The notes below the pieces were generated by a model that was given only the letters and a program-made list of their open reading frames with translations, was not told where the DNA came from and made no database searches. This document shows positions 24,478-33,623 of a stretch of 44,033 nucleotides of DNA, piece after piece. Every line of letters begins with the position of its first letter. Positions within the stretch are counted from its first letter, which is position 1. The position numbers and the translations under genes are program-made. This stretch comes from a virus: positions 1-44,033 of the IMG/VR virus record IMGVR_UViG_3300042544_000495; one strand, 5' to 3'.

Positions 24478-25239
24478 ATGAGCGAAAAACAATATGATTT
24501 TCCAACGGAGGTATTAGACCTTCCATCTCAAGGTAAAGTATATCCAAAAGATAATCCATTATCATCTGGCAGAATTACTATAAAGTACATGACTGCAAAA
24601 GAAGAAGATATTCTATCAAATCAAAATCTTATCAAAAAAGGTATTGTTTTGGATAAATTATTTGAATCTATTATCGTTGATGGTGTAAACCCAAATGATA
24701 TTATATTGGGTGACAAAAACGCTATTATATTAGCAACAAGATTATTAGGATATGGTCCTGATTATGTATTTAATTTCTATTCTTCTAAATTAGGACAATC
24801 AATACAAGCAACGGTTGATTTGGGTAAAGTTAAAACAAAAGAAGTAGACTTTTCAATGTTCAATAATAAAAATGAATTTGAATTTAAATTACCAAGCAAC
24901 GGAACTAAGATTACATTTAAATTACTTACACACGCAGATGAAACGGCTATTGAAAGAGATATTACCGCATTGGAAAAACTTGGTAAAGATGTATCTGCAT
25001 CAATCACAACTCGTTTAAGATATATGATTAAATCAGTTGATGGTGATAACGCTATTGGTACTATTAATAAATTTGTTAATGGTATGTTAGCTAGAGATAG
25101 TAGAGCATTTAGAGAATATATAAAAACAATATCACCTGATTTGGATATGAAGTTTGAATATACCCACGAAGATGGTGAGGTGGAGGAGGCGCCTATCTCG
25201 ATGGGGGTAGGGTTTTTTTGGCCTGGCTCCGAATCATAG
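24478..25239 (+). CDS. 26: Baseplate hub / tail chaperone protein, gp26-like
   Basis: A 253-residue protein resembling the T4 base plate protein family that includes gp26 (PF12322 by recall): DLPSQGKVYPKDNPLSSGRI, then IKYMTAKEEDIL, then GDKNAIILATRLLGYGPDY, and a C-terminal FFWP. The Cys-x-x-Cys pair that follows the GYGxxY segment in many relatives is missing (YSSKLGQ instead). Such proteins are needed for hub and tape-measure assembly. The last 60 bases change character: codons such as GAG, GTG, GCG, TCG and GGG appear, which this genome otherwise avoids, and the frame ends in GGG-TTT-TTT-TGG. A recoding event there could fuse it to the next gene. Confidence 0.75.
   Translation: MSEKQYDFPTEVLDLPSQGKVYPKDNPLSSGRITIKYMTAKEEDILSNQNLIKKGIVLDKLFESIIVDGVNPNDIILGDKNAIILATRLLGYGPDYVFNFYSSKLGQSIQATVDLGKVKTKEVDFSMFNNKNEFEFKLPSNGTKITFKLLTHADETAIERDITALEKLGKDVSASITTRLRYMIKSVDGDNAIGTINKFVNGMLARDSRAFREYIKTISPDLDMKFEYTHEDGEVEEAPISMGVGFFWPGSES
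25182..25219 (+). other. Candidate programmed frameshift site (T7 run) in the gp26/gp51-like pair
   Basis: A run of seven T (25213-25219) lies just before the end of the gp26-like frame, preceded by GGAGGAGG at 25182-25189 and a G-rich stretch. The downstream gp51-like frame is the +1 (equivalently -2) frame and is open through the T run, starting right after a TAG at 25208-25210. Slipping by +1 or -2 on the T run would give a fusion reading FFGLAPNHSIMVHTQIFDM. Many phages make a second, longer tail chaperone this way (lambda G/GT, and Mu by a -2 shift). Confidence 0.45.
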
Positions 25240-25243
25240 TATT

Positions 25244-25432
25244 ATGGTCCATACCCAAATATTTGATATGGTTCAATATGGGAATGGATTTACTATAATG
25301 GAAATGTATAAAATGCCAACTTATCTTAGAAATTTTTACTATAATAAGTTGGTAGATGCAAAGAAAAAAGAATCAGAAGAAGTTCAGAAAACAAATAAAT
25401 CATCAAATTCTAAAGTTAGGATACGCCGATAA
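25244..25432 (+). CDS. 51: gp51-like hub assembly protein or frameshift extension
   Basis: A 62-residue frame with the pattern Y-G-N-G-F-T-I-M-E-M-Y-K-M-P-T-Y-L-R-x-F-Y-Y-N-K-L, then a charged KKKESEEVQK tail. This fits the short gp51-like proteins that follow gp26 in many T4-like phages and the T-type domains of other tail chaperones. The ATG comes four bases after the upstream stop and has no ribosome-binding site, so translation would need coupling, or the frame is reached by frameshifting from the gp26-like gene. In the fused reading eleven additional codons upstream of the ATG are also translated. Its stop codon lies in the loop of the terminator hairpin that follows. Confidence 0.65.
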   Translation: MVHTQIFDMVQYGNGFTIMEMYKMPTYLRNFYYNKLVDAKKKESEEVQKTNKSSNSKVRIRR

Positions 25433-25455
25433 TCATTGGTAATCCTAACTTTTTT
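25412..25455 (+). terminator. Rho-independent terminator overlapping the gp51-like gene end
   Basis: AAAGTTAGGAT (25412-25422) pairs perfectly with ATCCTAACTTT (25442-25452), 11 bp, with a 19-base loop that contains the TAA stop, followed by T to 25455. Ribosomes reaching the stop would cover the left arm, so termination may depend on translation of the gp51-like frame. Confidence 0.8.
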
Positions 25456-25464
25456 ATTTATGGG

Positions 25465-25473
25465 ATATTTATA
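25465..25473 (+). promoter_or_regulatory. Putative late promoter ATATTTATA
   Basis: An exact late motif placed directly after a terminator and 20 bases before the ATG at 25494; it would drive the tape-measure and baseplate genes. Confidence 0.55.
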
Positions 25474-25493
25474 GATGTTAAATTGTATATACT

Positions 25494-25733
25494 ATGAAAA
25501 GATATAAAATATCAGAATCAAAATTAAATGAGTTTTGGGGATTATTTGGTAAGAAAAAACCTGAAACTATGCAGCAAATTATTGATGATGACCCAATATT
25601 AAAAAAATTAGATGCTGAATTAGCAGATATTAATCAATCATATGTTCCTAGACTTAGACAAATGAAAAAAGAAGACCCAAGATTGTTTAAAAAAATGCAA
25701 GATATGGGGATTATAGGAAAAGATTTTAAGTAA
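25494..25733 (+). CDS. Small hypothetical protein before the tape measure
   Basis: A 79-residue, highly charged, helix-prone protein (MKRYKISESKLNEFWGLFGKK, then DPILKKLDAELADINQSYVP). Short proteins starting KISESKL-type are frequent in T4-like marine phages, but I know no function. It lies 8 bases upstream of the tape-measure gene and shares its late promoter. It could be a tape-measure chaperone or a hub component; nothing in the sequence decides. Confidence 0.6.
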   Translation: MKRYKISESKLNEFWGLFGKKKPETMQQIIDDDPILKKLDAELADINQSYVPRLRQMKKEDPRLFKKMQDMGIIGKDFK

Positions 25734-25741
25734 TACTATAA

Positions 25742-28162
25742 ATGGCAATAAAACCACTTACACCAGCTGAACAATCAGAATTAAATCGTTTGTTAGAAGA
25801 AAACGCTCAGATATCTGAACGTATTCGTATTATAAACGAAAAAATTGCTACTGCCGTAGGTTCTGAAAAACAGCAGTTGGAAGATATGATGGAGCAGGAA
25901 AAAATAAGATTAAAGCTCCAAAAAGAATCTGCAATTCAATATCAAAAAAGAAAGGAATATTTAGATTACGAAGAAGATGCATTGGAATCAATTGCATCGT
26001 TAAGTAAGGCCACTAAAAAAATTATAGATGGTAAGTTTACTACTGAAAGTTCATTAGCTTCTGTTACTCAACGAGTAATTAAAATGAAGCAAGCTGAGGT
26101 AAACTTGGATGGCGCTGCTTTAGAAAAATCAATAGCAAGGAGAGAAACATTAGAAGGGTTGCAAAAAGCTGTAATCGAACAAGCACAATCATTAGCACAT
26201 CACAGCGGAGAGCATATTGCTCATGAGGAAAAAATAGAACAATTTGAGAGAAGTATATCTCATTTAACTACAAAACAAAAAGAAGAAGCTAGGCAATTAT
26301 ATAAAATAAAAGAGGCTTTAGAGAAAAAAGAAGAAAGAATTGCTGAATTGCATGAACAACAACATCAATTAATGCATCATTTGCCGGGGTTTATGAGTGA
26401 AGCTTTGGATTTTTCTAAAGGATTAATTAAAGCTATTACAAAATTAGGACCTTTGGCATTAGTATTTGCTGCAGCTGGGGCAGCATTACATTCGTTTATT
26501 GCATTAGACCAAGCTGCAGAAGATTTTAGAAAAGAAACTGGATTAACACTATCACAAACAAAAGAACTAGCACATCAAGCGCATCATATTGAGATGTATT
26601 ATAGAGATGCTGGTATTGAGTTGAAGGATGTGTTTGATACAATGTCAGCATTAAAAACATCATTTAGTGATGTAGCACAATTTTCGGAAGAAACTGTAGC
26701 TGCATTAACTTTAATGAAAACCAATTTTGGTGTTACCGCTGAACACGCAGCTAATGTACAAAGTATATTTGAAAGTGTGGGTGGATTGAGTTCCGATACA
26801 GCTGCAAATGTTCAATTGCAAGTTGCTAATATGGCTAAGATGTCTGGAATAGCTCCTGATAAAATATTTAAAGATATTGCAGAAAATGCGGAAGCAGCAT
26901 CAACATTTTTTAAAGGTGATTTGAATGCATTAACAAAAAATGCAGTACAAGCACAAAGAATGGGTACTTCTTTAAAACAACAAGTATCTTTAGCAGAAAA
27001 ATTATTAGATTTTGAAAATGGTATAGAGGAAGAATTGGTAGCAGCAACATTTGTTGGGGGTGAATTTAATTTAAGTAGAGCAAGAGCATTGGCAATGGAA
27101 GGTAAACTTGCTGAAGCTAATGCAGAAACGTTATCACAATTACAAAGAAGTGGTGACTTCCGTAAAAAAGATTACTTCACACAACAACAATTAGCTAAAG
27201 CAGCTGGTATGAGTGTGGAAGAAATTAATAAGCAATTAAACGCACAAGAAAAATTAAACTCATTATCAGCTGAAGACCAAAAAATGGCACAAGAAGCTAT
27301 TGATAAAGGATTAGATATAACTAATATAGATAAAGAACAATTAGGACTTGAAGTAAAGAAATTTGCAGCACAGCAAGAACAGCAAGGGCAATTGACTAGA
27401 ATGCAAAACGCATTTATGGGTATTGTTGCTACTGTTGGTGGCGTACTATCTCCACTATTAGAAGGGGTAGCAAGTATAATGAATTTAATACTATTACCAA
27501 TAAACGCAGCTGTTGAGGGATTGGCAAAAATGGCAGGATTCTTAAAAGAAAATTTGGATATAGCTGGTGTATTTTTAGGAGTATTAGGTGCAATATACGC
27601 ACAGAAAATAGCAACTGTTGTTGTATCTCAATATGAAAATGCTATTATGATAGCTAAGCTGGCACTTACAAATAGGGCAGCATTAGCAGAGAAAAAAGGA
27701 TTATTAGCTGGTGTAGCTAAAATGGCTATAAGTGCATATAACTCAATTGCAGCATTCATCCCTGTTATAGGTCCAATTTTAGGTGCGGTGGCAGCTGCTG
27801 GTGCATTGGCGTATGGATATAGTTTGGTTAGTAAAGCTGGAGACGTAATGTCACCTGCTGATGGTAAAACTAGAGTATCAACAAAAGAAGGTGGTTTATT
27901 TGAATTATCGCCAAACGATGATTTAGTAGCAGCACCTGGAGCAGCAAAAGCGATGCAAGGAGCAGCGGCTGGCGGAGGTACACCTCAAATTAATTTAGCA
28001 ATTTTATCTGCACCATTAAATGCTATGATAGCTGAAATAAAAGGATTAAGAGCAGATATGGCTGCTGGTAAAATATCGGTACATATGGATGGAGCAAAAG
28101 TTACAGCAGGAGTATCAAATCAGGTTAATAAGAGTACACGAAATAACTTTGCAATAGCATAA
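25742..28162 (+). CDS. Tail tape-measure protein
   Basis: An 806-residue protein. Residues 1-225 are long charged helices with heptad character (for example EEKIEQFERSISHLTTKQKEE). A hydrophobic, glycine/alanine-rich segment follows at about 233-260 (LGPLALVFAAAGAALHSFI). The middle (about 270-560) is alpha-helical with many Ala and Gln. Further hydrophobic segments occur near 565-640 and 670-705 (IPVIGPILGAVAAAGALAY). Near 730 a STKEGGLFELSPNDDLVAAPG string resembles the C-terminal motif of tape-measure proteins (GExGPE-type). Tape measures set tail length and are ejected to help DNA cross the membrane. Gene order (chaperone pair, then this) fits. T4 gp29 is 590 residues, so the tail may be somewhat longer. 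Confidence 0.85.
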   Translation: MAIKPLTPAEQSELNRLLEENAQISERIRIINEKIATAVGSEKQQLEDMMEQEKIRLKLQKESAIQYQKRKEYLDYEEDALESIASLSKATKKIIDGKFTTESSLASVTQRVIKMKQAEVNLDGAALEKSIARRETLEGLQKAVIEQAQSLAHHSGEHIAHEEKIEQFERSISHLTTKQKEEARQLYKIKEALEKKEERIAELHEQQHQLMHHLPGFMSEALDFSKGLIKAITKLGPLALVFAAAGAALHSFIALDQAAEDFRKETGLTLSQTKELAHQAHHIEMYYRDAGIELKDVFDTMSALKTSFSDVAQFSEETVAALTLMKTNFGVTAEHAANVQSIFESVGGLSSDTAANVQLQVANMAKMSGIAPDKIFKDIAENAEAASTFFKGDLNALTKNAVQAQRMGTSLKQQVSLAEKLLDFENGIEEELVAATFVGGEFNLSRARALAMEGKLAEANAETLSQLQRSGDFRKKDYFTQQQLAKAAGMSVEEINKQLNAQEKLNSLSAEDQKMAQEAIDKGLDITNIDKEQLGLEVKKFAAQQEQQGQLTRMQNAFMGIVATVGGVLSPLLEGVASIMNLILLPINAAVEGLAKMAGFLKENLDIAGVFLGVLGAIYAQKIATVVVSQYENAIMIAKLALTNRAALAEKKGLLAGVAKMAISAYNSIAAFIPVIGPILGAVAAAGALAYGYSLVSKAGDVMSPADGKTRVSTKEGGLFELSPNDDLVAAPGAAKAMQGAAAGGGTPQINLAILSAPLNAMIAEIKGLRADMAAGKISVHMDGAKVTAGVSNQVNKSTRNNFAIA

Positions 28163-28173
28163 AATATAAGTAA

Positions 28174-30075
28174 ATGCCAACAATAGAAGAATTATTTAAA
28201 AGTAAAAAATTAGTTAGTGGGCAAACTGCTGAACAACAATATGATATTCGTAATACTGCTGATTTACGAAGAAATCCATATAATGTTTTAATGACTCCAT
28301 CTTTTAGAATTGCTGAAATTGGTAGAAGAAATTTATCAATCCGAACAAGAGAAAGAAGATTAGAAGAAGAAGTAACTGGACTAAGAATATTAGCAACAAC
28401 AACAAGCCCTTTTATATACGGAACTGATATAATTAAATTCACTACAAAAAGTAGAGGGATTGTGGATGATATGAAAAGTGGAGCTAAGGGTGTTAGTAAT
28501 GGTGGTATATTAAGTACATTTTTAAATAAAGCAGAGAATTTAGGTAACAATATATTATCAAAATTAGGAGTTAAATTACCTGAACAATTAATACCAAGCC
28601 GTATTGCTCTTAATAAAGATTTTGGAACAATAGGTCCATTAGGTCCTGGTGCAAAGCCGGGCGGAGAGTATGCAACTATGATTAGATTACAAAAAATAAA
28701 ATCAGCTGGTGCAGGAAATTTTTTAGGTAAAGTATTAGCCAATAACTTACAAGGAAGACCAAATGAAAATCAATTGATTGGTTCAGCTTTAGAAATTGGA
28801 AAAAAGGCGTTAAACAAATTATTATTGGGGTCACCATCGCAAGCAGCACAACTTAAAGCTAAATTGAGTGATACTGGTGAGACTGCAGGATACGCTAGTA
28901 ATTATCCATATTCAAAAACTGTATTACCTTGGGTTGATGCGAGTACGATAGAAATTAGAGATGATTTATCTTCAAAGTATGTAACATTTCCACAAAAAGA
29001 AATAGGTCCAGATGTTGAATGGGGTAAATATATTAGACCAAATGTAATAAAAACACCAAAAACAAAATTTAGTAGAAATGAAATACAACGTAATAATAGT
29101 ATTGAAAGAGTCAGAGCGATGTTTACAACATCAGATTACTTAAATAAACAGGTTTCATATCCATCAGCAACTGGGTTAAAAAATGATTTAATCAAAGATG
29201 CGGAAAAGCAATTAGATGATTATGATTTTGTAACTTTAAAATTTTGGTCTGTTGTTAAAAAAGCAGCTGTAAATTTTAGAGCAACTATAAGTGGATTATC
29301 TGAAACATTAACTCCTTCTTGGGATACTAACAAATTTATTGGAAATCCATTTAATTTTTATACATACAATGGTATTGAGAGGAGTCTAACATTTAGTTTT
29401 AAAGTATATTCTTTATCATATGATGAACATGTAGCAGCTTGGCAACGATTAAATTTTTTAACAAGTCTTACTTATCCACAAGGGTATTCACAAAATTCAG
29501 TATATGCACCTTTTATTAAATTTACATTAGGAGATATGTTTAGAAATAAAGAAGCATATATAGATTCATTAACATATACAATTGATGATAATTCACCTTG
29601 GGATATTGGTCTTGATGCTGAAACTAAAAATTGGAAATTGCCAAAAATTGTAAATGTTGATATTACGCTTAAATTAGTAGAAACAATTGGAAGTACATAT
29701 CAAAAAAGATTATATGGATATGGTGATGTTCCTGCTAATGTTTCAATTAAGCAAGATAGTAACAAAGAATTAAATGCGGATGGTTCTCCTAAAAAGAAAG
29801 AAGATGGCACTCAGACTGATGTAAAACAGGATTCAAATACAAAAAATCCATCCGAAGAAAAACCAAAAGAAAAAATAGGTCCACATGGTATATTTGTAGA
29901 AAAATACAAAGATTTCAATATATACAAAAAACCAAAACCACCAAATATGCAATATTCGGTAAGAGATGGAGAGCAACCACTTCATACAGGACCTGAAAGT
30001 AGAGGGGATGAGGGAGAATTACTACGTTATGAAAGAAAGTGGATTGATAATTTTATTGCAGAACCATCACGTTAA
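28174..30075 (+). CDS. Baseplate/tube-cap-like structural protein
   Basis: A 633-residue protein in the position where T4-like phages have the tube cap and tube initiator genes (48/54). The N-terminal 200 residues are basic and helix-rich. The middle (about 370-530) has a tube-like beta-domain: PFNFYTYNGIERSLTFSFKV, W-x-R-L-N-F-L-T-S-L-T-Y-P, FTLGDMF and SLTYTIDDNSPWDIG, a pattern I associate with gp54/gp48-type and other T4-like baseplate proteins. The last 100 residues (from about 530) are Lys/Glu/Pro-rich and probably flexible. I infer that it starts or caps the tail tube on the hub. The exact T4 counterpart is uncertain. Confidence 0.6.
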   Translation: MPTIEELFKSKKLVSGQTAEQQYDIRNTADLRRNPYNVLMTPSFRIAEIGRRNLSIRTRERRLEEEVTGLRILATTTSPFIYGTDIIKFTTKSRGIVDDMKSGAKGVSNGGILSTFLNKAENLGNNILSKLGVKLPEQLIPSRIALNKDFGTIGPLGPGAKPGGEYATMIRLQKIKSAGAGNFLGKVLANNLQGRPNENQLIGSALEIGKKALNKLLLGSPSQAAQLKAKLSDTGETAGYASNYPYSKTVLPWVDASTIEIRDDLSSKYVTFPQKEIGPDVEWGKYIRPNVIKTPKTKFSRNEIQRNNSIERVRAMFTTSDYLNKQVSYPSATGLKNDLIKDAEKQLDDYDFVTLKFWSVVKKAAVNFRATISGLSETLTPSWDTNKFIGNPFNFYTYNGIERSLTFSFKVYSLSYDEHVAAWQRLNFLTSLTYPQGYSQNSVYAPFIKFTLGDMFRNKEAYIDSLTYTIDDNSPWDIGLDAETKNWKLPKIVNVDITLKLVETIGSTYQKRLYGYGDVPANVSIKQDSNKELNADGSPKKKEDGTQTDVKQDSNTKNPSEEKPKEKIGPHGIFVEKYKDFNIYKKPKPPNMQYSVRDGEQPLHTGPESRGDEGELLRYERKWIDNFIAEPSR

Positions 30076-30100
30076 AAGATACAACAATTGTAAATAAAAT

Positions 30101-30391
30101 ATGCAAAGCAGATATAAAAATAGTAGATTCAAAAAAACAATAGATGGTAGGGAGGTACTACAATCTAAAATATATCCTAATATCGCAAAAACGGATGATG
30201 ATATATATGTTGCAACTGAAACTGGTGATAGATTTGATACATTAGCATATCAATTTTATAACGATTCTACTTTATGGTGGATAATTGCTTGTGCTAATAA
30301 TATTCATAATGCAAATATTGGAATAAAGGAAGGAACGATTTTAAGAATACCACAAAATTACATTGATATTTTGCGTGATTTTGAACAATAA
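30101..30391 (+). CDS. 53: LysM-type baseplate wedge protein, gp53-like
   Basis: A 96-residue protein. Residues about 40-88 match a LysM-like fold as found in baseplate wedge gp53 and in tail protein X: ETGDRFDTLAYQFYNDSTLWW, then IIACANN and GTILRIP. The start (SRYKNSRFKKTIDGREVLQS) is typical for short baseplate proteins that wrap a neighbour. In T4, gp53 is the last wedge component and links wedges around the hub. The length is about half that of T4 gp53 (196), so only the LysM core and a short N-terminal arm are present. Confidence 0.7.
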   Translation: MQSRYKNSRFKKTIDGREVLQSKIYPNIAKTDDDIYVATETGDRFDTLAYQFYNDSTLWWIIACANNIHNANIGIKEGTILRIPQNYIDILRDFEQ

Positions 30392-30403
30392 TAATTTACA
30401 TAT

Positions 30404-33220
30404 ATGTGGCCTAAGCTAAGTAACATTGAAGATAATATTTATATAAATTTAACATCTGAGGTATCCAGCAGTAAAGTAGGATTTAATGCAAGTAAAAGAA
30501 TGGCTTGGATTAGAGTTTTTTCTGGGGCAAGGGTGCTTGAATATGATAGTAGTAAAGATACTATTGTTAAAGATAAAGATGGAAAGGAGACAACAAAAAA
30601 AGGAACTAGAGCTAGAAATGGTCTTATATTATCATCTGTAAACCAATCCGATGTTTTTAAAGGTACTACTGAATTTACAAGTACATATGGTGATAGTGTT
30701 AGTAGTGGTGATATGGGTCTTAGTTGGGACGGTAACCCAATATCATCTGGAATAGGTGCACCATTAAGACCATCTCCAATTATAACTGCATTGGAAATAA
30801 AAGAAGGCAAAGACCAAATATCAAGAGAATGCACATTAACTATGAAAGCATTTTCATTAGCCCAAATAGAGTTAATGCAGACTTATTTTTTGGAACCTGG
30901 ATATTCTTTATGTATTGAATATGGTTGGAATAGTGTAAATGGTATAAAAAGTGCAATTAATACAAATGTTAAAGAAAATAAAGCACAACATATACTATCT
31001 CAAGCTGTAAATATAAATTTAGATTATAACAAATTACATTCAATACGTGTAAATTCTGCTGGAGACTATGATTCTTTTTTAGGATTTATAGTTGGTGGTA
31101 CGGTATCATCTGATGGAGATAAATGGACAGTATCTGTTAAACTTAGAGGAGCTCCCGGATTACCAACATTTTTACAAACTCAAAATAAATCACTACAAAT
31201 TGATGGTAAGGGTGATATAGTTGATAAACCTGGAGAACCCAAACCTTATGGGGTATCTGAAACAGAAGAAGCAGGTAGTGGTGAAATTCGTAGAGATAGA
31301 AGATTCAAAAATATGTTTAATCAGTTACCATCTCAAAGGCAAACTGACCAAGTACGAAAATTAATGCCCACAACTGATTGGGATTCTTATTTAAATTTAG
31401 ATGCTGCTGTTAATAAAAGTATTACAACATATGCAAACCCTGGATTTATCGCTAAAATTTTCGGTAACTCCAGTGAAATAAAAGTTGGAAAATCTACAAT
31501 TGAAAAGGAAAAATTATTTTCAAAAAATAAATATATAAGATTTGATTTGGCGGTAAAAATATTAAATTCAAATAGTGAATTTACTGCTTACACAATGGGT
31601 AGTAAAAAACTTAGTGTTGAATTTGATATTAGTAAAGCAAAAATTGGAGCATTTCCAAATATGTTTTCAACTAAGGCATCTAAATTGGTAATACCGGGGT
31701 TTATGCCTGATTTCTCTGTTTATTTTTTAAATGAGGGGCAAGTAGACCAATTAAAAGGTGGTATATTTAGAAGCGGTGGTAACGAGTATGGAATAGTACG
31801 AAATGCAATTCCTGGTCAACCAATACAATTTGTTGAACAAACTGATTTAAATGAAGATGGGTATGTTGAAAAGGCGGGATATTGGGGATATTTAAAAAAC
31901 TTATATATAAATTTTGATTTATTTGTTGAAAAATTAACACAAAAAAATAAAAACATAAGAGAGGTTTTTGTTGATATGTTGAATGAGATGTCATCTGCAG
32001 TAAATTCATTTTGGAATTTTCAAATAGTTGAAGAAACAGTAAACACTGGTAAGGTTGAAGAAGGAAAACCAACGCCAAGTAAAATTATAATAACTGTAAT
32101 AGATGAAAACTGGGTTGGTAGTAATCCCAATACTAACACAAAGGTATTTTATCACAGTGGGCCCAAATCTGTATTTTTAGATGCCAATCTTGATATATCA
32201 GTACCATCTGAAATGACAAATCAAATTATTAGTAGAAGATTAGCATTAGCAAATAATCCGGATGAACCAATTGTAGGCGTAGGTGGATTTTTTAATTCAC
32301 AAACTGATTTATTTTTAGATAGTGTTACTGATTCAAATGGTAATAAAAGAAAAAAATTAACTCAAGCTGAAAAGGATGCTCAAGATTTAGCACAAAAAGA
32401 ACAACAAAAAGAAACAGAGAAAAAGCCACATGAAAAGATACAAGAAGATATTGTAAAAAACGAAGGAGCACTAGAAAAAGCAAGAAACGATAAAAAAGAT
32501 TTGCAGGCAGAAATTGATAAAATAAAAGCTGATTATGCAAAAAAAGGAGCTAGGGGTCTTGATGTTGAATTTATACAAGAAGCTGCTGATACAGTAGCTA
32601 ATGTATTTAGAAGTGATAAAGCTATAAAAGAAGCTGCAGATAAAGAAGCTGCTAAAGATGTTCAAGAAGATTTACGTGATAAAGATATAGCAAAAATTAG
32701 AGCTAAAATTGAGACATTGGATAAAAGTATATCGGATATCAAAAAAGAAATTGAAAAGAAAGAAGAAGAAGTAAAAGAGCAAAAGAAAAAAGATGAAGCG
32801 GATGATGAGCAAAATAAAAAAACAGCTCTTTCAAATAATTTAGCTAAAATAGATGTATTACCACTTCCAGATTGGGCATCAATGAATCCTGATAAAATTA
32901 CTGCTTTAGAAAACCCAGAAGCTTTAAAGAAATTATTTGTTATATATTGCTTAAACGATGAACCATTTTTTGATAGAATGAAAAATGATGCATTTACTGC
33001 TAAGAAGGCTAATGGAACATTATCACATCCATTACCAATAAAATATAATTTTAAAGTATTGGGAACAAGTGGTATTCGTAGAGGAGATACGTTTAATATA
33101 AACGGAATTCCAGCTAAGTATGCTAAGCATGGTTTATTTCAAGTTACACAAATAGAGCAAAGTTTGGAAGGTATGATGTGGACAACAAATGTGACTGGAG
33201 AATATAGACAAAAACAATAA
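30404..33220 (+). CDS. Large baseplate hub-like protein
   Basis: A 938-residue protein. Residues about 120-175 (PSPIITALEIKEGKDQISRE, then TYFLEPGYSLCIEYGWN) and the last 65 residues (YNFKVLGTSGIRRGDTFNIN, then KHGLFQVTQIEQSLEGMMWT and VTGEYRQKQ) are patterns of phage hub proteins that form the central baseplate ring (gp27/gpD-type). Between about 655 and 820 lies a long Lys/Glu/Gln/Asp-rich coiled-coil region, unusual in a hub protein and possibly a projecting rod or an insertion. It follows the LysM/gp53-like gene by 12 bases and is followed after one base by the next gene, so these are probably co-translated. No lysozyme domain (as in T4 gp5) is visible. Confidence 0.6.
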   Translation: MWPKLSNIEDNIYINLTSEVSSSKVGFNASKRMAWIRVFSGARVLEYDSSKDTIVKDKDGKETTKKGTRARNGLILSSVNQSDVFKGTTEFTSTYGDSVSSGDMGLSWDGNPISSGIGAPLRPSPIITALEIKEGKDQISRECTLTMKAFSLAQIELMQTYFLEPGYSLCIEYGWNSVNGIKSAINTNVKENKAQHILSQAVNINLDYNKLHSIRVNSAGDYDSFLGFIVGGTVSSDGDKWTVSVKLRGAPGLPTFLQTQNKSLQIDGKGDIVDKPGEPKPYGVSETEEAGSGEIRRDRRFKNMFNQLPSQRQTDQVRKLMPTTDWDSYLNLDAAVNKSITTYANPGFIAKIFGNSSEIKVGKSTIEKEKLFSKNKYIRFDLAVKILNSNSEFTAYTMGSKKLSVEFDISKAKIGAFPNMFSTKASKLVIPGFMPDFSVYFLNEGQVDQLKGGIFRSGGNEYGIVRNAIPGQPIQFVEQTDLNEDGYVEKAGYWGYLKNLYINFDLFVEKLTQKNKNIREVFVDMLNEMSSAVNSFWNFQIVEETVNTGKVEEGKPTPSKIIITVIDENWVGSNPNTNTKVFYHSGPKSVFLDANLDISVPSEMTNQIISRRLALANNPDEPIVGVGGFFNSQTDLFLDSVTDSNGNKRKKLTQAEKDAQDLAQKEQQKETEKKPHEKIQEDIVKNEGALEKARNDKKDLQAEIDKIKADYAKKGARGLDVEFIQEAADTVANVFRSDKAIKEAADKEAAKDVQEDLRDKDIAKIRAKIETLDKSISDIKKEIEKKEEEVKEQKKKDEADDEQNKKTALSNNLAKIDVLPLPDWASMNPDKITALENPEALKKLFVIYCLNDEPFFDRMKNDAFTAKKANGTLSHPLPIKYNFKVLGTSGIRRGDTFNINGIPAKYAKHGLFQVTQIEQSLEGMMWTTNVTGEYRQKQ

Positions 33221-33221
33221 A

Positions 33222-33581
33222 ATGTCAGTAAACAAATACAGATACGAAAAGATTAATAATAATTTATCGGAATATGAACTTCCCGAAATAATCACCCACG
33301 TACCATCTCCATTAGTAGATGATTATAACAGAGGATTTATAAAAAGATACTTTATTCAAAAAGCAAATGATGCTACTGGATACATATATGAAATTGATTC
33401 ATTATCATTTTTAAATTTTAAAATAAGTCCATTTTTTAATGTTGTAATTATACGTTGGAGAATAAGTGGAAGCGTAGATGAAATAAAAGAATCTAATTTC
33501 AATTCAATAAAAATAGGAATGAAGACTATTTCATCCTTACATTTATATTTACCAAACTATTTACAATTTTCTAAACAATAA
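33222..33581 (+). CDS. Small baseplate-associated conserved protein
   Basis: A 119-residue protein starting one base after the hub-like gene. It contains TGYIYEIDSLSFLNFKISPFF, IIRWRISGS and SSLHLYLPNYLQFSK; proteins with this pattern occur next to hub genes of other large phages, but I know no assigned function. No catalytic or membrane features are visible. It closes the tail operon: its stop codon is followed immediately by the promoter of the tmRNA gene. Confidence 0.6.
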   Translation: MSVNKYRYEKINNNLSEYELPEIITHVPSPLVDDYNRGFIKRYFIQKANDATGYIYEIDSLSFLNFKISPFFNVVIIRWRISGSVDEIKESNFNSIKIGMKTISSLHLYLPNYLQFSKQ

Positions 33582-33613
33582 TTTGGTAATCTAAATTATT
33601 ATTCGTATATTTA
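33582..33613 (+). promoter_or_regulatory. Host-type promoter for tmRNA
   Basis: TTTG (33582-33585), 20 bases, TATATTTA (33606-33613): the Bacteroidota housekeeping-sigma layout (TTTG ... TAnnTTTG). The tmRNA 5' end at 33624 lies 11 bases after it. Confidence 0.8.
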
Positions 33614-33623
33614 CATATTATAT

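Noticed and set aside
25213-25300. A -1 frameshift at the T7 run of the gp26-like gene
   Set aside because: The -1 frame gives only about 26 codons of unlike sequence and then TAA; only the +1/-2 phase reaches the gp51-like frame.
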